A DNA stretch of 64,000 nucleotides, taken from positions 1 to 64,000 of the IMG/VR virus record IMGVR_UViG_3300034284_001002, one strand, 5' to 3'. The DNA comes from a virus. This document shows positions 17,098 through 24,827 of this stretch, piece by piece. Position 1 is the stretch's first letter. Each line of letters opens with the position of its first letter. Position numbers and translations under genes: made by a program. A model generated the notes under the pieces. The model was given only the letters and a program-made list of their open reading frames with translations, was not told the DNA's origin and made no database searches.

Positions 17098-18457
17098 ATT
17101 CTGCCCACCATGATCGCATTTCAGGAAAAGCTGTTAAAAAGTCGGTGCCGCGTCGGCGATCGTGCTCGTTAAAGAAACGATAAAAATCTGCTTTTGCTAC
17201 CAAGTTATCTTTGTGTTGTCCTTCACGCATCCACGCAATATCACGTTCAATACGTTGCACTTCGTAATCTTTAAATCCGTGTAAAGGGTTAGCTTCTGTA
17301 ATCATGTTAGCCAGCATGTAATCTCTAGCACGTTCTAATTGTTGTGCATAACTTTCTGGAAGTATTTGTAAACTTTGCCAAGCAGGTTCACGTAGCACAG
17401 GAGTATCAAACCACACACGTTGATATGTGTTAGAATATAGTTTGCGTAGGTTTAATATCCATTCTAACAAAGGTTGTAGTCCTGTTACTGTTAAGTTATT
17501 CATTGTAACAATAAATGTCAAACTGTTGCGATAAGGAATGTCTTGTAGGAACTCCACAACGTTCTTGGACATGCGATCATAATCTAATCCGTGACGTATA
17601 TATTCTGCTTGTGGTGCTATGCCAGAGTCCAAACTAACATATTGCATGAAGTGTTCGATGTTGGGTGTACACAACCGCTTTACATAGGACATGTACTTTT
17701 TAAACAGTTGATCTTCTACACTAAAGTTTGACGTTACATTTAAGTGTAGTTTGGGACTAGGATGCTCTAATACATAATCAAACACTCGATAAGTGTTTCG
17801 ATCCATTAGCGGTTCGCCACCGGTCATACGGAAATGTTCTAACTGTGGGTACAGGGCGGGCCACCATTCCCAAAATGCATCCACATAAGGATTGTCTTCT
17901 CTTACAGGAATAGGTTTACGATTGCCTACAAAATGTTCCGGAGCATTGTGCGGCTTGCTAGTAGGGAACGCACCATATCGGTCTATTTCTTCGCCCCAAC
18001 TACTGCTAAACTGTGGACTGCAATAACTACACTTTAGATTACATGCATGATTAAAATTAACTTCTACATAGGAAGGAACAACATCATCTTCATTGCCTAC
18101 GCTGTTTTTAATTTTTTCAAAGTCCACTGCGGCCCAGGCCTCGCCCGACCGGTAATGTCTGTCTGAAAGTTTGCCTAGATTTTCCATGTTCCAACAGTAC
18201 TGACACTCAGTGGGCTTTTCGCCGCGAATCATCATCATGCGTTGTTGTTTTTTATGCTCAGTATTATGTATGCCGCCTGGGCGTTGTAAATCGTTGGCAG
18301 AGATTGGATGTAATGGCGGATGGTAACACGAATTATTAAGCCCGGTGGGTAGATGTAGACTTACTTGCTTCCACTTGGCCAGGCACAATGCAGGACCAAG
18401 ATCCTCTTTCATCTGCTCTGCCAGACTCATAAATTTACTTTGATCGCCGGTGCTCAT
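17072..18457 (-). CDS. Radical SAM protein, class A (N-terminal Cys4 region)
   Basis: A 461-residue protein with LCLAKWKQ, SCYHPPLHP and ECQYCWNMENLGKLSDR (Cys25, 44, 85, 88). The core motif is CNLKCSYC (Cys139, 143, 146), followed by SPQFSSSWG, MTGGEPLMDRNTY and SLDSGIAPQAEYIRHG. It closes with RRGTDFLTAFPEMRSWW. It is first of the seven radical SAM genes in transcription order and overlaps the upstream SGNH-like gene by 4 bases. The conserved pairing of the N-terminal Cys4 set with a downstream radical SAM core suggests an auxiliary cluster; no C-terminal SPASM cysteines are seen. Confidence 0.88.
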   Translation of the reverse strand: MSTGDQSKFMSLAEQMKEDLGPALCLAKWKQVSLHLPTGLNNSCYHPPLHPISANDLQRPGGIHNTEHKKQQRMMMIRGEKPTECQYCWNMENLGKLSDRHYRSGEAWAAVDFEKIKNSVGNEDDVVPSYVEVNFNHACNLKCSYCSPQFSSSWGEEIDRYGAFPTSKPHNAPEHFVGNRKPIPVREDNPYVDAFWEWWPALYPQLEHFRMTGGEPLMDRNTYRVFDYVLEHPSPKLHLNVTSNFSVEDQLFKKYMSYVKRLCTPNIEHFMQYVSLDSGIAPQAEYIRHGLDYDRMSKNVVEFLQDIPYRNSLTFIVTMNNLTVTGLQPLLEWILNLRKLYSNTYQRVWFDTPVLREPAWQSLQILPESYAQQLERARDYMLANMITEANPLHGFKDYEVQRIERDIAWMREGQHKDNLVAKADFYRFFNEHDRRRGTDFLTAFPEMRSWWAECEYHARQS

Positions 18458-19029
18458 TGTTCTATTAGATGTGTTAACGTATTATATAGATTGGTTGTGC
18501 CGTCTGCATTTAAGTGTCCACAAGGCAGTCGATGCGAGGATGGCACATGCGGGTAATGCATATCACATGCAACTTTTCTAGATTCCCAGCTGAAAAATAC
18601 TGCTTGTTTGCCGCGATGTGCTGCCAGTGCCGCTGTATTGTCTATTAGCATATCACTTTGTTGATTCCAATGTGTTGCATCAAATAAACTGTAGAAAGAC
18701 CGATGCAACTCTTGATAACTTTGTTCTATTAATCTACTGTCTACCGTGTAGGGCAATTCTACATGTTCTCTAGTGGCTAGTAAATCAATGTCAAGATTGT
18801 GGTATTTTAAATGCCACCGAGAACTAAAGGTCCATCCTACTACTAATAAGTCGCAAGAATCCATATTGTTGTACAGGTCTAACGAAATAGCCGAATTGCT
18901 TTTACCTGGGCGTGACAAATTAACTACTTCGTATCCTGATTCAACAAAGTGCTGCTCTAATTTTTGATTGTGTAGCAAATTAAGTCCATAGGTAAAACTA
19001 CACCCATCTAAAAGCAATCGTTTTTGCAT
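18454..19029 (-). CDS. SGNH-hydrolase-like protein, catalytic acid not evident
   Basis: A 191-residue protein with LLDGCSFTYG at the N terminus (Ser11 as nucleophile candidate), NLSRPGKSNSAIS as the Gly/Asn block, a DLLVVGWTFSSR strand, and a C-terminal PCGHLNADGT with the expected His. The residue three before that His is Pro, not Asp, so the usual D-x-x-H dyad is incomplete; it may work with a Ser-His pair or be inactive. It is only distantly similar to the SGNH protein at 11373-11954. Its start meets the stop of the glycosyltransferase-like gene at base 19029. Confidence 0.6.
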   Translation of the reverse strand: MQKRLLLDGCSFTYGLNLLHNQKLEQHFVESGYEVVNLSRPGKSNSAISLDLYNNMDSCDLLVVGWTFSSRWHLKYHNLDIDLLATREHVELPYTVDSRLIEQSYQELHRSFYSLFDATHWNQQSDMLIDNTAALAAHRGKQAVFFSWESRKVACDMHYPHVPSSHRLPCGHLNADGTTNLYNTLTHLIEQ

Positions 19030-19955
19030 TACCAGCCTTCTTGCTTTCTAATTACATCAATTTCGCGAATCATAACACCTTGGTTATGCCAGCCGCTACG
19101 ATAATGATGTTTAAAGAACTTGCTGGCTTCTTCTTCATACCACACCATTGGCAAGTCTAACTGTGTGCTTAGTTCTTCGGCTACACGGCCCAACAGTAGT
19201 TCAGGCTCGGTATCTTTGACTGTTTCCCACAACTCATTTAACGAATCAAACCATTGTACTTGTTTGTAGTCCCAGTTGGTCAGCATGGTCATGTATGTGC
19301 CCATTCTTGCGCCAGCAATGGCCCAAACTCCATGTTCAGCATCACGACCTACGTTGTGCCACACAGTCAAGTTGTCTAGGTTGCGTTGGTGCACACGGTT
19401 CTTGAACTCTGCCACAGTGGGACGCACACCCTTGTTCAAGCACATCTTAACACCTTCACGGAAGCCGGCTCGCCAAGCATGAAACGCTGAACCATTGGGA
19501 TAGGTTGTGCTGTAGCAATCATGCATGGCCCAGTATAAAGGATCAAAACAAAACTCTACTTCGGTAGCGGCTGTGCCATCTGTGTTCTCGTGTGTTTTCA
19601 TTTCGTTGACAAATGTGCGTGTCCAAGAACTCATACCTCCATTGCCATACATGAGTCCGTTGATGTTGTTACATGCTCTCCAACGGAATACTGCACGTTC
19701 ATAGTCAGCGGTAGGGAACGTTAGGGTTTGATTAAAGAACTCTGGGTACGGCATGTTGTCGCCATCAATTAAGATAAAACGCTCTGTGTCACTTGCGGCT
19801 GCGGCAGCTTTGTGTGCGGCATCTGACCCTTTGACTCCGTCAACACGTTTTGCCCAAGGCACCATGTTGCGAATCTTTACCCAGAATTCTTCCTTCTGTG
19901 GTTCGTCGTAGGTTAAGTAGATGCAGTCTAGGTCTGCTACATCAATTTGATTCAT
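19029..19955 (-). CDS. GT-A glycosyltransferase-like phage protein
   Basis: A 308-residue protein with IYLTYDEP at the start, WAKRVDGVKGSDAAHKAA, and FILIDGDNMPYPEFF carrying a D-x-D metal and nucleotide-sugar motif (Asp64, Asp66). These are followed by AVFRWRACNNINGLMYGNGG and FDPLYWAMHDC. This order fits a GT-A fold transferase. The central GMSSWTRTF and AFHAWRAGFREGVKM blocks look like acceptor-site helices. No membrane segment. It overlaps the upstream small gene by 14 bases. A role in decorating either a host surface glycan or a phage product is plausible. I am confident of the DxD region and less so of activity. Confidence 0.68.
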   Translation of the reverse strand: MNQIDVADLDCIYLTYDEPQKEEFWVKIRNMVPWAKRVDGVKGSDAAHKAAAAASDTERFILIDGDNMPYPEFFNQTLTFPTADYERAVFRWRACNNINGLMYGNGGMSSWTRTFVNEMKTHENTDGTAATEVEFCFDPLYWAMHDCYSTTYPNGSAFHAWRAGFREGVKMCLNKGVRPTVAEFKNRVHQRNLDNLTVWHNVGRDAEHGVWAIAGARMGTYMTMLTNWDYKQVQWFDSLNELWETVKDTEPELLLGRVAEELSTQLDLPMVWYEEEASKFFKHHYRSGWHNQGVMIREIDVIRKQEGW

Positions 19956-20289
19956 TTGATTTTAAACTCCATTTAGTATGTGGGCGATCTTCTGCAACAA
20001 CAACAGAAACATTGTTAGGCGCACACGCGGTTCCTGCTGTGCTGGGTTTTAACTTGCTAACGGGTCTTTTGTACACAACCGGCACTAATTTGCCGTCAAC
20101 AACTCGAACATTAAAAGAACTGCGGTGGTATGTTTCTGCATCAATCTCTATATAATTACCTGGCAAATCTTCCATGCTGTAAGATACTGGCTCACCACGC
20201 TCATTGTAGTATAACCTAAAAAAGATAGGCACAGGTTCCGGTGCAGGCTCTGCTAGTGCCAGCCAAAAATTTTCAGTTGTTTCATTCAT
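19942..20289 (-). CDS. Small phage protein of unknown function
   Basis: The start at 20289 (115 residues) is preferred because its ATG overlaps the stop of the upstream gene; a start 16 codons earlier is possible. The product has ENFWLALAEP, PIFFRLYYNERGEP, SYSMEDLPGNYIEIDAETY and a variable, basic C terminus. The middle part looks like a compact beta fold. No catalytic residues or known motif are apparent. It sits between the zinc-knuckle-like protein and the glycosyltransferase-like gene in the continuous minus-strand operon. Confidence 0.65.
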   Translation of the reverse strand: MNETTENFWLALAEPAPEPVPIFFRLYYNERGEPVSYSMEDLPGNYIEIDAETYHRSSFNVRVVDGKLVPVVYKRPVSKLKPSTAGTACAPNNVSVVVAEDRPHTKWSLKSNESN

Positions 20290-20596
20290 CTGCAGGCGGA
20301 ATACCGTTTGAGTGTCGGTCTGTTGTTTTGTCAACATCTTGGAAAAGTCTTTTTTCCTGTGCTGTCAGTGTGTCTTTGTGTGTTCTGCGAGGATTACCGC
20401 ACAATGGACATTGTGGATTACCACAATCCATCACATGATGCTTGGCCAATCGGTGTGGTTCTTTTACTGCTAGATCTTTGTCGGTCATGCCGTGTGCTTT
20501 AGCAATCTTAACTTGTCGGGCCACTGCATTTTCATCTTTTAATAGACGTTTACTTTTTTTAAATTTATCTTCTTCTTTACTCAAAGCAATCTCCAA
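20282..20596 (-). CDS. Small basic protein with cysteine knuckle
   Basis: A 104-residue, charge-rich protein. The N-terminal half is helical and basic (KFKKSKRLLKDE, VKIAKAHGM). The middle has HVMDCGNPQCPLCGNPRRT, three closely spaced cysteines that with a neighbouring His could bind a metal, and the C terminus has LTAQEKRLFQDVD. Function unknown; nucleic-acid or protein binding would fit the composition. It overlaps both neighbours (by 8 and 16 bases), so it is part of the operon rather than an isolated insertion. Confidence 0.68.
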   Translation of the reverse strand: MEIALSKEEDKFKKSKRLLKDENAVARQVKIAKAHGMTDKDLAVKEPHRLAKHHVMDCGNPQCPLCGNPRRTHKDTLTAQEKRLFQDVDKTTDRHSNGIPPADE

Positions 20597-21321
20597 TCTT
20601 TATTATGATAATGCACAAGTCCCCATTGTGCTACTGTGTTGATCCGCACACCCGGATCGGTATTTTCCCACACTAGTTCTTCGGTCCAATCATCAGTGTG
20701 GGTGCTGATTATATGTTGTTTCATATGCACTATGGTTGGACCAAGACCCGGGGGCAGTGTGACCAGTTCTGGACCAATGATCTGTGCGGCCATAGCATAC
20801 ACCACATCTGTACTGGGAACTTCTTCTGGAAACTTCAACAAAGTCTTGTAGGAACTCCAGTTTGAAAAAATTTTCTCTACTAGATTAAAAAAATCCTGTG
20901 CTGTTTTACTTAAACGCCAATAAGTTATTGCGTTGTATACATCTGGCAAATTGTTTTCGTCAAACAGTCGACGATAATATCTACTGGTACCAGGTTGATC
21001 ATAAAAGTCTCTACAACCTTGACTGATCACAACATCACGATGCTCAAACAGAGTCCACCAGTGGTCAACAGGGCTGGCAGCAATCATGTCTGCTTCTAGT
21101 TTGATTGTTTGTCTATATGGACTGGCACGAAACACCTGCCAGTCATTGGCATAGCCGCCTAAGTCGCCATATGGCAACATTTCTTTTGTCAGTATTGTTA
21201 TGTTGGCATCTGGATGCCATACTCGTATACTATCAGCCAACTGCTCGGCGCAAGCAACATAATCTACTGTGTCTGTGTTAACAGCAGGAATAAGATATCC
21301 ACGTTCAGAGACTATTGGCAA
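20581..21321 (-). CDS. GT-A (GT8-like) glycosyltransferase-like protein
   Basis: A 246-residue protein with a leading strand and helix (YVACAEQLADSIRVWHPDA), ITILTKEML, and QTIKLEADMIAAS, in which E-x-D (Glu76, Asp78) occupies the usual D-x-D place. Later blocks are NLPDVYNAITYW, PSTDVVYAMAAQI and a C-terminal GLVHYHNKDW. The layout follows the next-door gene product but with low identity. It is probably a cytoplasmic sugar transferase, or a degenerate one, because the first acidic residue is Glu. Its start lies in the end of the upstream gene by 17 bases. Confidence 0.62.
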   Translation of the reverse strand: MPIVSERGYLIPAVNTDTVDYVACAEQLADSIRVWHPDANITILTKEMLPYGDLGGYANDWQVFRASPYRQTIKLEADMIAASPVDHWWTLFEHRDVVISQGCRDFYDQPGTSRYYRRLFDENNLPDVYNAITYWRLSKTAQDFFNLVEKIFSNWSSYKTLLKFPEEVPSTDVVYAMAAQIIGPELVTLPPGLGPTIVHMKQHIISTHTDDWTEELVWENTDPGVRINTVAQWGLVHYHNKDWRLL

Positions 21322-22102
21322 CGATGGCTCCTAGTTGTTGTTTGCCCATGGCATGGAAATCTTGTGTTAGTGTAATCCATCGTGCTTTTTTGTCGGGTGT
21401 CAAAAAGTCTACTCTGTAAGAATCCGCATCAAGTTGAGTCAAGCGATGTTCTGGGGTAAGACTTGCTAGTGTCCCTGGAATCTCATCAACACACAATGTG
21501 TGTCCATTTAAAGTATTTAACGCAATGCTAAGTGCGTGATCATTTCTATAGGTTGAAACGGGATTCTTGTACAAGTTCCTGTAGTGTGTCCAGTTGTCTC
21601 GTACCATTTGCATTGTGTCAAATAACAATTCTGTGCTGGCACTACGACGGAACATCATTACAGTGGCCCACCACATGGGCATGCGATGATTGCCAAAGTA
21701 GTTTAAATCTTCAAAAGTTTGCAGTCCTGTTACATCCCGAGCCCAGCGATAGCACATGAAATCTTGACGGCTTTTTAATATACTAGACAGATGATTGCTT
21801 GCTACAACATAGTCAGCGTCTAACACAAGTGTTTGATTCCAGGGGCTTAATGTGTACGCATCCATGCGATTGGTATTGTGCCAGGTTACATTGGTATCAT
21901 AATCTGAAAAATAACGTTGACCACCACTTTGTGCTTGGGCGTTTATAACATAATCAAAGTCGCCTAGCGGGTTTTCATAATCAGTTACAACAGCCACAGG
22001 GATTCCAAGATGCCTGTGTATGTTTTTGGCAGACCATGCTGCCATAGAAAGATAATCAGTTTGCTCGTTGTTAAATGCAAATATTAGTGCGCCAGTGGTC
22101 AT
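21305..22102 (-). CDS. GT-A (GT8-like) glycosyltransferase-like protein
   Basis: A 265-residue protein. The opening GALIFAFNNEQTDYLSMAAWSA, VAVVTDYEN, and LVLDADYVVASN with a clean D-x-D (Asp95, Asp97) are the expected first half of a GT-A fold. MPMWWATVMMF, YRNDHALSIAL and the late FHAMGKQQ complete it. It is paired with the downstream gene, which has the same architecture, so the two may form a heteromeric or sequential system. It overlaps the small first gene of the operon by 4 bases. Confidence 0.68.
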   Translation of the reverse strand: MTTGALIFAFNNEQTDYLSMAAWSAKNIHRHLGIPVAVVTDYENPLGDFDYVINAQAQSGGQRYFSDYDTNVTWHNTNRMDAYTLSPWNQTLVLDADYVVASNHLSSILKSRQDFMCYRWARDVTGLQTFEDLNYFGNHRMPMWWATVMMFRRSASTELLFDTMQMVRDNWTHYRNLYKNPVSTYRNDHALSIALNTLNGHTLCVDEIPGTLASLTPEHRLTQLDADSYRVDFLTPDKKARWITLTQDFHAMGKQQLGAIVANSL

Positions 22103-22407
22103 CTTTGTTTGTTAAGTTCTTCGTATTCGATCAACCAGGCATTCATCTGTTCTTGCCAACGTTGTTGACTCAATGTCATTAATTCTTTTGAATCAATTTT
22201 AACTGGGTTTTCGTACAAGTCTGGCAGTACAATTTCACCTATGCGGCCACTAGTGAATATCATATTATGTAATTCCGGGCCGGCACACCACATACCACCA
22301 GCATAAGCAAATAACATTCGGGCTTGATATTTTTCTTTTAGCAGTCGTCGGGCGGCCACGTGATCAAAACGGGCACGACCGTGTGCAATCAATTGTTCAG
22401 TATTCAT
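22099..22407 (-). CDS. Small phage protein, first gene of the accessory operon
   Basis: A 102-residue protein with a basic N-terminal helix (HVAARRLLKEKYQAR), MLFAYAGGMWCAGPELHNMI, then PDLYENPVKIDSKELMTLSQQRWQEQMNAWLIEYEEL. The last part is probably a helix pair. No known function. It is the promoter-proximal gene of the 17.4 kb minus-strand run: upstream are only a terminator hairpin for the tail block and an AT-rich box. It overlaps the next gene by 4 bases. Confidence 0.65.
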   Translation of the reverse strand: MNTEQLIAHGRARFDHVAARRLLKEKYQARMLFAYAGGMWCAGPELHNMIFTSGRIGEIVLPDLYENPVKIDSKELMTLSQQRWQEQMNAWLIEYEELNKQR

Positions 22408-22422
22408 ATTGTTTATTATACA

Positions 22423-22430
22423 GGAAATGT
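22423..22430 (-). promoter_or_regulatory. Possible promoter box for the accessory operon
   Basis: On the minus strand this reads TATAATAA, 16 bases before the first ATG of the accessory operon. It resembles both a sigma-70 -10 element and the phage late box TATAAATA with one change. No clear -35 hexamer stands at the right distance (the upstream sequence is T-rich), and the hairpin terminator lies just upstream. It is the only visible promoter candidate for the 19 genes that follow. Confidence 0.4.
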
Positions 22431-22440
22431 AGATAAAAGT

Positions 22441-22460
22441 AAAGGGCCCGGAGGCCCTTT
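22441..22460 (-). terminator. Intrinsic terminator of the tail gene block
   Basis: A perfect 8-bp stem (AAAGGGCC / GGCCCTTT) with a 4-base loop lies 22 bases beyond the end of the last tail gene. Read on the minus strand, it is followed by ACTTTTATCT, giving a moderately U-rich tail. On the plus strand only one further T follows, so minus-strand termination is favoured. It separates the structural block from the accessory operon. Confidence 0.7.
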
Positions 22461-22481
22461 TGGTAAACCGCTACAGTTCAA

Positions 22482-23477
22482 TCAAGCAACTGCGGCTGCA
22501 ATAGTTGGTGTTCCCCAAGCGGCGCTGGTCAAGTAAGTTGAGCTTGGAACAAACAGTGTGACCACTGTGGCAGGTGCTGTGCCAAATGCTGAGAATGGTG
22601 ATGTAGTTGCAGTTCCGCCTGTAATCACGTCGCTGGAACCTGTGCCAGAACCGCCTGGATCAACCCAGGTTGTGGTCAATACTAGTTGTGTTCCAGAACC
22701 TGCTGTTTTGGCATTTACTGCAATAAACTGTCCTGTGTACGGAGCAGTATCTGCAAATTGTTTATAAATTAGTGTGTCCGATGTTAGTAAATTATACCAG
22801 CCAGTTGAGGTAGTTAATGTAACCGGTGTACCAGTTCCGCCTACCTTTGTAGTGCCGGTATAACTGGTGGCAGCAATTGTTTGCGGGCTTAGTACACTGC
22901 CGGCTGTGATATAGATGTCACCAACCAGTGTGTTGGCCAAGTCATTCCATTCAGCATCAGCCAAGTTACCTGTTGAAGTCTTGCTTGTTTCCCACTTGAT
23001 ACGGCCGCCAGCGTTGAAGAAATAACGAGCAGCATTGGCACTGGCCCAGGTTATAGTGTGAGTAAAAGTAATTGTCCAAGCAGTAGATCCAGAACCTGTG
23101 TTAGATGTTTTGCTGGTAGTACCAGAGAATGTAGTTGTTTGTGCGCCACTAGCAGCGGCATTACCACGTGCAGAAGTAATGTTTGTGATGTCAGTGTTCA
23201 TGTTGGCTAAAATTGCAATGGTGTCACCAACAACAGGGTTTGTTCTGCTGGTGATGGTAGTGCCTTGATGGCTGGCCATTGCTGAAACTTTACTATTCAA
23301 TGTGGACCACTCAGTGGCCGAAATAGTGGCTCCAGTGCTCACTGTGCTCAGTGCTGTTTCGCCGTATCCGGCTGTGGCAGCGCCAGTGGACCAAATTCCG
23401 TTTACGTTTGCTCCGTTGGTGCTAACGAATCCGTTGTAGTCTGTGGCTACTATTAGACTTCCTGCGGTATATGTCAT
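22482..23477 (-). CDS. Tail fibre / virion structural protein
   Basis: A 331-residue protein dominated by Thr, Ser, Gly, Ala and Asn, with repeated short beta-prone stretches, no cysteine and few charged residues. This composition is typical of phage fibre proteins. The N terminus SLIVATDYNGFV and helix EWSTLNSKVSAMA suggest an attachment region, while the middle (TITFTHTITWAS, ARYFFNAGGRIKWETS) and C terminus are beta-rich. It is last in the structural operon and next to another fibre gene. I cannot map it to a particular T4 gene. Receptor binding or a particle decoration role is plausible. Confidence 0.7.
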   Translation of the reverse strand: MTYTAGSLIVATDYNGFVSTNGANVNGIWSTGAATAGYGETALSTVSTGATISATEWSTLNSKVSAMASHQGTTITSRTNPVVGDTIAILANMNTDITNITSARGNAAASGAQTTTFSGTTSKTSNTGSGSTAWTITFTHTITWASANAARYFFNAGGRIKWETSKTSTGNLADAEWNDLANTLVGDIYITAGSVLSPQTIAATSYTGTTKVGGTGTPVTLTTSTGWYNLLTSDTLIYKQFADTAPYTGQFIAVNAKTAGSGTQLVLTTTWVDPGGSGTGSSDVITGGTATTSPFSAFGTAPATVVTLFVPSSTYLTSAAWGTPTIAAAVA

Positions 23478-23488
23478 TTTTTATCCTA

Positions 23489-24772
23489 TTAATTAATCTT
23501 AACAATTGCTTCTACTGTGCCTTGCTCAGTGGATGCTTTGTTGTCTAAGGATCTGCCAATAACATTAAACGCTGTAGCTTCGCCTGGTTGGGCAGCTCGA
23601 GCAAGTCCATTGCCTGCAGATACTAGCCTATCTCCTTTGCGTACAACACCGATGGTGTTAACCGGAACGCGACCTGTCATCGCAACAGGGGGGTGAGTTT
23701 CGTCAGTTCCAGCAACGGCATTCATTAAATAGGCTGCTCGTGTACTTATGACTCCGAACACACTTTCGCTTAATTCGTCGGTAACTCTGGTAATTTCGTT
23801 GGAGCCGCCTAGTTCAACCACTGTTCCTGCTGTCAACACTTCATCAGCAGCAAAGCGTTCAGCAACGTCGGCGTAGTTGGCATAGATGCCGTTTGCACCT
23901 GACACAATACCAGTTGCACCATTGATCAACATTACCTGTGTTGGTGTACCTGCAATGTTGACATTAAATGCAATGTTACCATTGGTAGTTTGATTATAAA
24001 TTGTTGCCGCTGTTCCAGTGACACCAATACGGAAATCTTGATTTACACCAACTGTGAGTCCAGTGTTGTTTAACACACCGAACGTGCCTGTTGTAGTTTG
24101 ATTTTGATTTCTTAGCAAGAAACCAGTTGAGTCAATACCGTCGAGCAATTGTGAATCTGTTGCTGTGCCTTGGAACAACGGAACCTGCGCTCCTACCAGT
24201 GTGCTTAATGTAATACCCGGGCGTACTGTTGTAAATCCTGTAAGAGGTACTTGTGGAGTAAATGCGGCATCTTTACTGACAATTCCCACAATGCTGTTGT
24301 TCACATACAATTCAATTACCACGTGACTAACAGAAGTATTGTCAGTGATTGTGCCAACAATAGCACCTGTTGTGCCTGTGCCTGCTGTAAACTGCGGACC
24401 AACCAACAACCAGGCTGTGCCTGTCCATACTTTTAACTGTGCATTTACTGTGTCGTACCACAGATCACCTTGCACGTTGCCAGTTGGTGCAGTGGATGAT
24501 GCAGTTGCGGCCGAAACAACTTTGAACGCAGAACCATTGTATACTTTCATCAATCCATTGGCTTTGTCCCACCAAAGTTGACCAGTCAACGGCGCAGTTG
24601 GGGCAGTTGTGTTAGACGCATTTTCCAACAAGTGGATAAAGTTCTCGTCTAAAAATTCACCGTAACCTGCGTAATTTTTACCAACTAGTACCATGTTACT
24701 AGAAGTGTTAATGGTACCATCTGCAATAGTAGCAAATAAGGTACCGTCAGTTAGATTGATTGTATATGCCAT
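23489..24772 (-). CDS. Tail fibre protein
   Basis: A 427-residue protein. Near the N terminus are two copies of the phage fibre motif QLWWDKANGLMKVYNGSAF and DLWYDTVNAQLKVWTGTAW, which form small beta units. The middle has triple-helix-like, low-charge sequence (NTGLTVGVNQDFRIGV). The C-terminal block ANYADVAERFAADE, GTVVELGG, VFGVIST, GRVPVNTIG and VRKGDRLVSA matches the terminal domain common in phage fibres and resembles intramolecular chaperone or capping domains. Two late promoter boxes lie immediately upstream. Probably a host-contact fibre on the baseplate. Confidence 0.8.
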   Translation of the reverse strand: MAYTINLTDGTLFATIADGTINTSSNMVLVGKNYAGYGEFLDENFIHLLENASNTTAPTAPLTGQLWWDKANGLMKVYNGSAFKVVSAATASSTAPTGNVQGDLWYDTVNAQLKVWTGTAWLLVGPQFTAGTGTTGAIVGTITDNTSVSHVVIELYVNNSIVGIVSKDAAFTPQVPLTGFTTVRPGITLSTLVGAQVPLFQGTATDSQLLDGIDSTGFLLRNQNQTTTGTFGVLNNTGLTVGVNQDFRIGVTGTAATIYNQTTNGNIAFNVNIAGTPTQVMLINGATGIVSGANGIYANYADVAERFAADEVLTAGTVVELGGSNEITRVTDELSESVFGVISTRAAYLMNAVAGTDETHPPVAMTGRVPVNTIGVVRKGDRLVSAGNGLARAAQPGEATAFNVIGRSLDNKASTEQGTVEAIVKIN

Positions 24773-24794
24773 TTGTATCTTACTCCGTTAATTG

Positions 24795-24802
24795 TATTTA
24801 TA
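24795..24802 (-). promoter_or_regulatory. Late promoter box TATAAATA
   Basis: The minus strand carries an exact T4-type late promoter octamer, TATAAATA, 22 bases before the ATG of the tail fibre gene. T4 late promoters consist of this box alone and need the gp55 sigma factor, a homologue of which is encoded at 52869. A second variant, CATAAATA, is found 25 bases further upstream (24820-24827), across the end of the preceding gene. Confidence 0.72.
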
Positions 24803-24819
24803 ATGCAATTATATATCTA

Positions 24820-24827
24820 TATTTATG
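24820..24827 (-). promoter_or_regulatory. Second late-type promoter box CATAAATA
   Basis: On the minus strand this reads CATAAATA, one base different from the T4 late consensus. It lies at the end of the structural gene at 24823-25443 and 47 bases before the tail fibre start. Either it acts with the downstream perfect box as a tandem promoter, or it is a chance match. Confidence 0.4.

Noticed and set aside
4977-22407. A RiPP cluster with a precursor peptide
   Set aside because: Many radical SAM enzymes suggested it, but no short frame with a leader-core layout, no repeated core, and no leader peptidase or transporter was seen. The 33-residue gene is basic, lacks a cysteine or repeated core, and has no cleavage-like motif.
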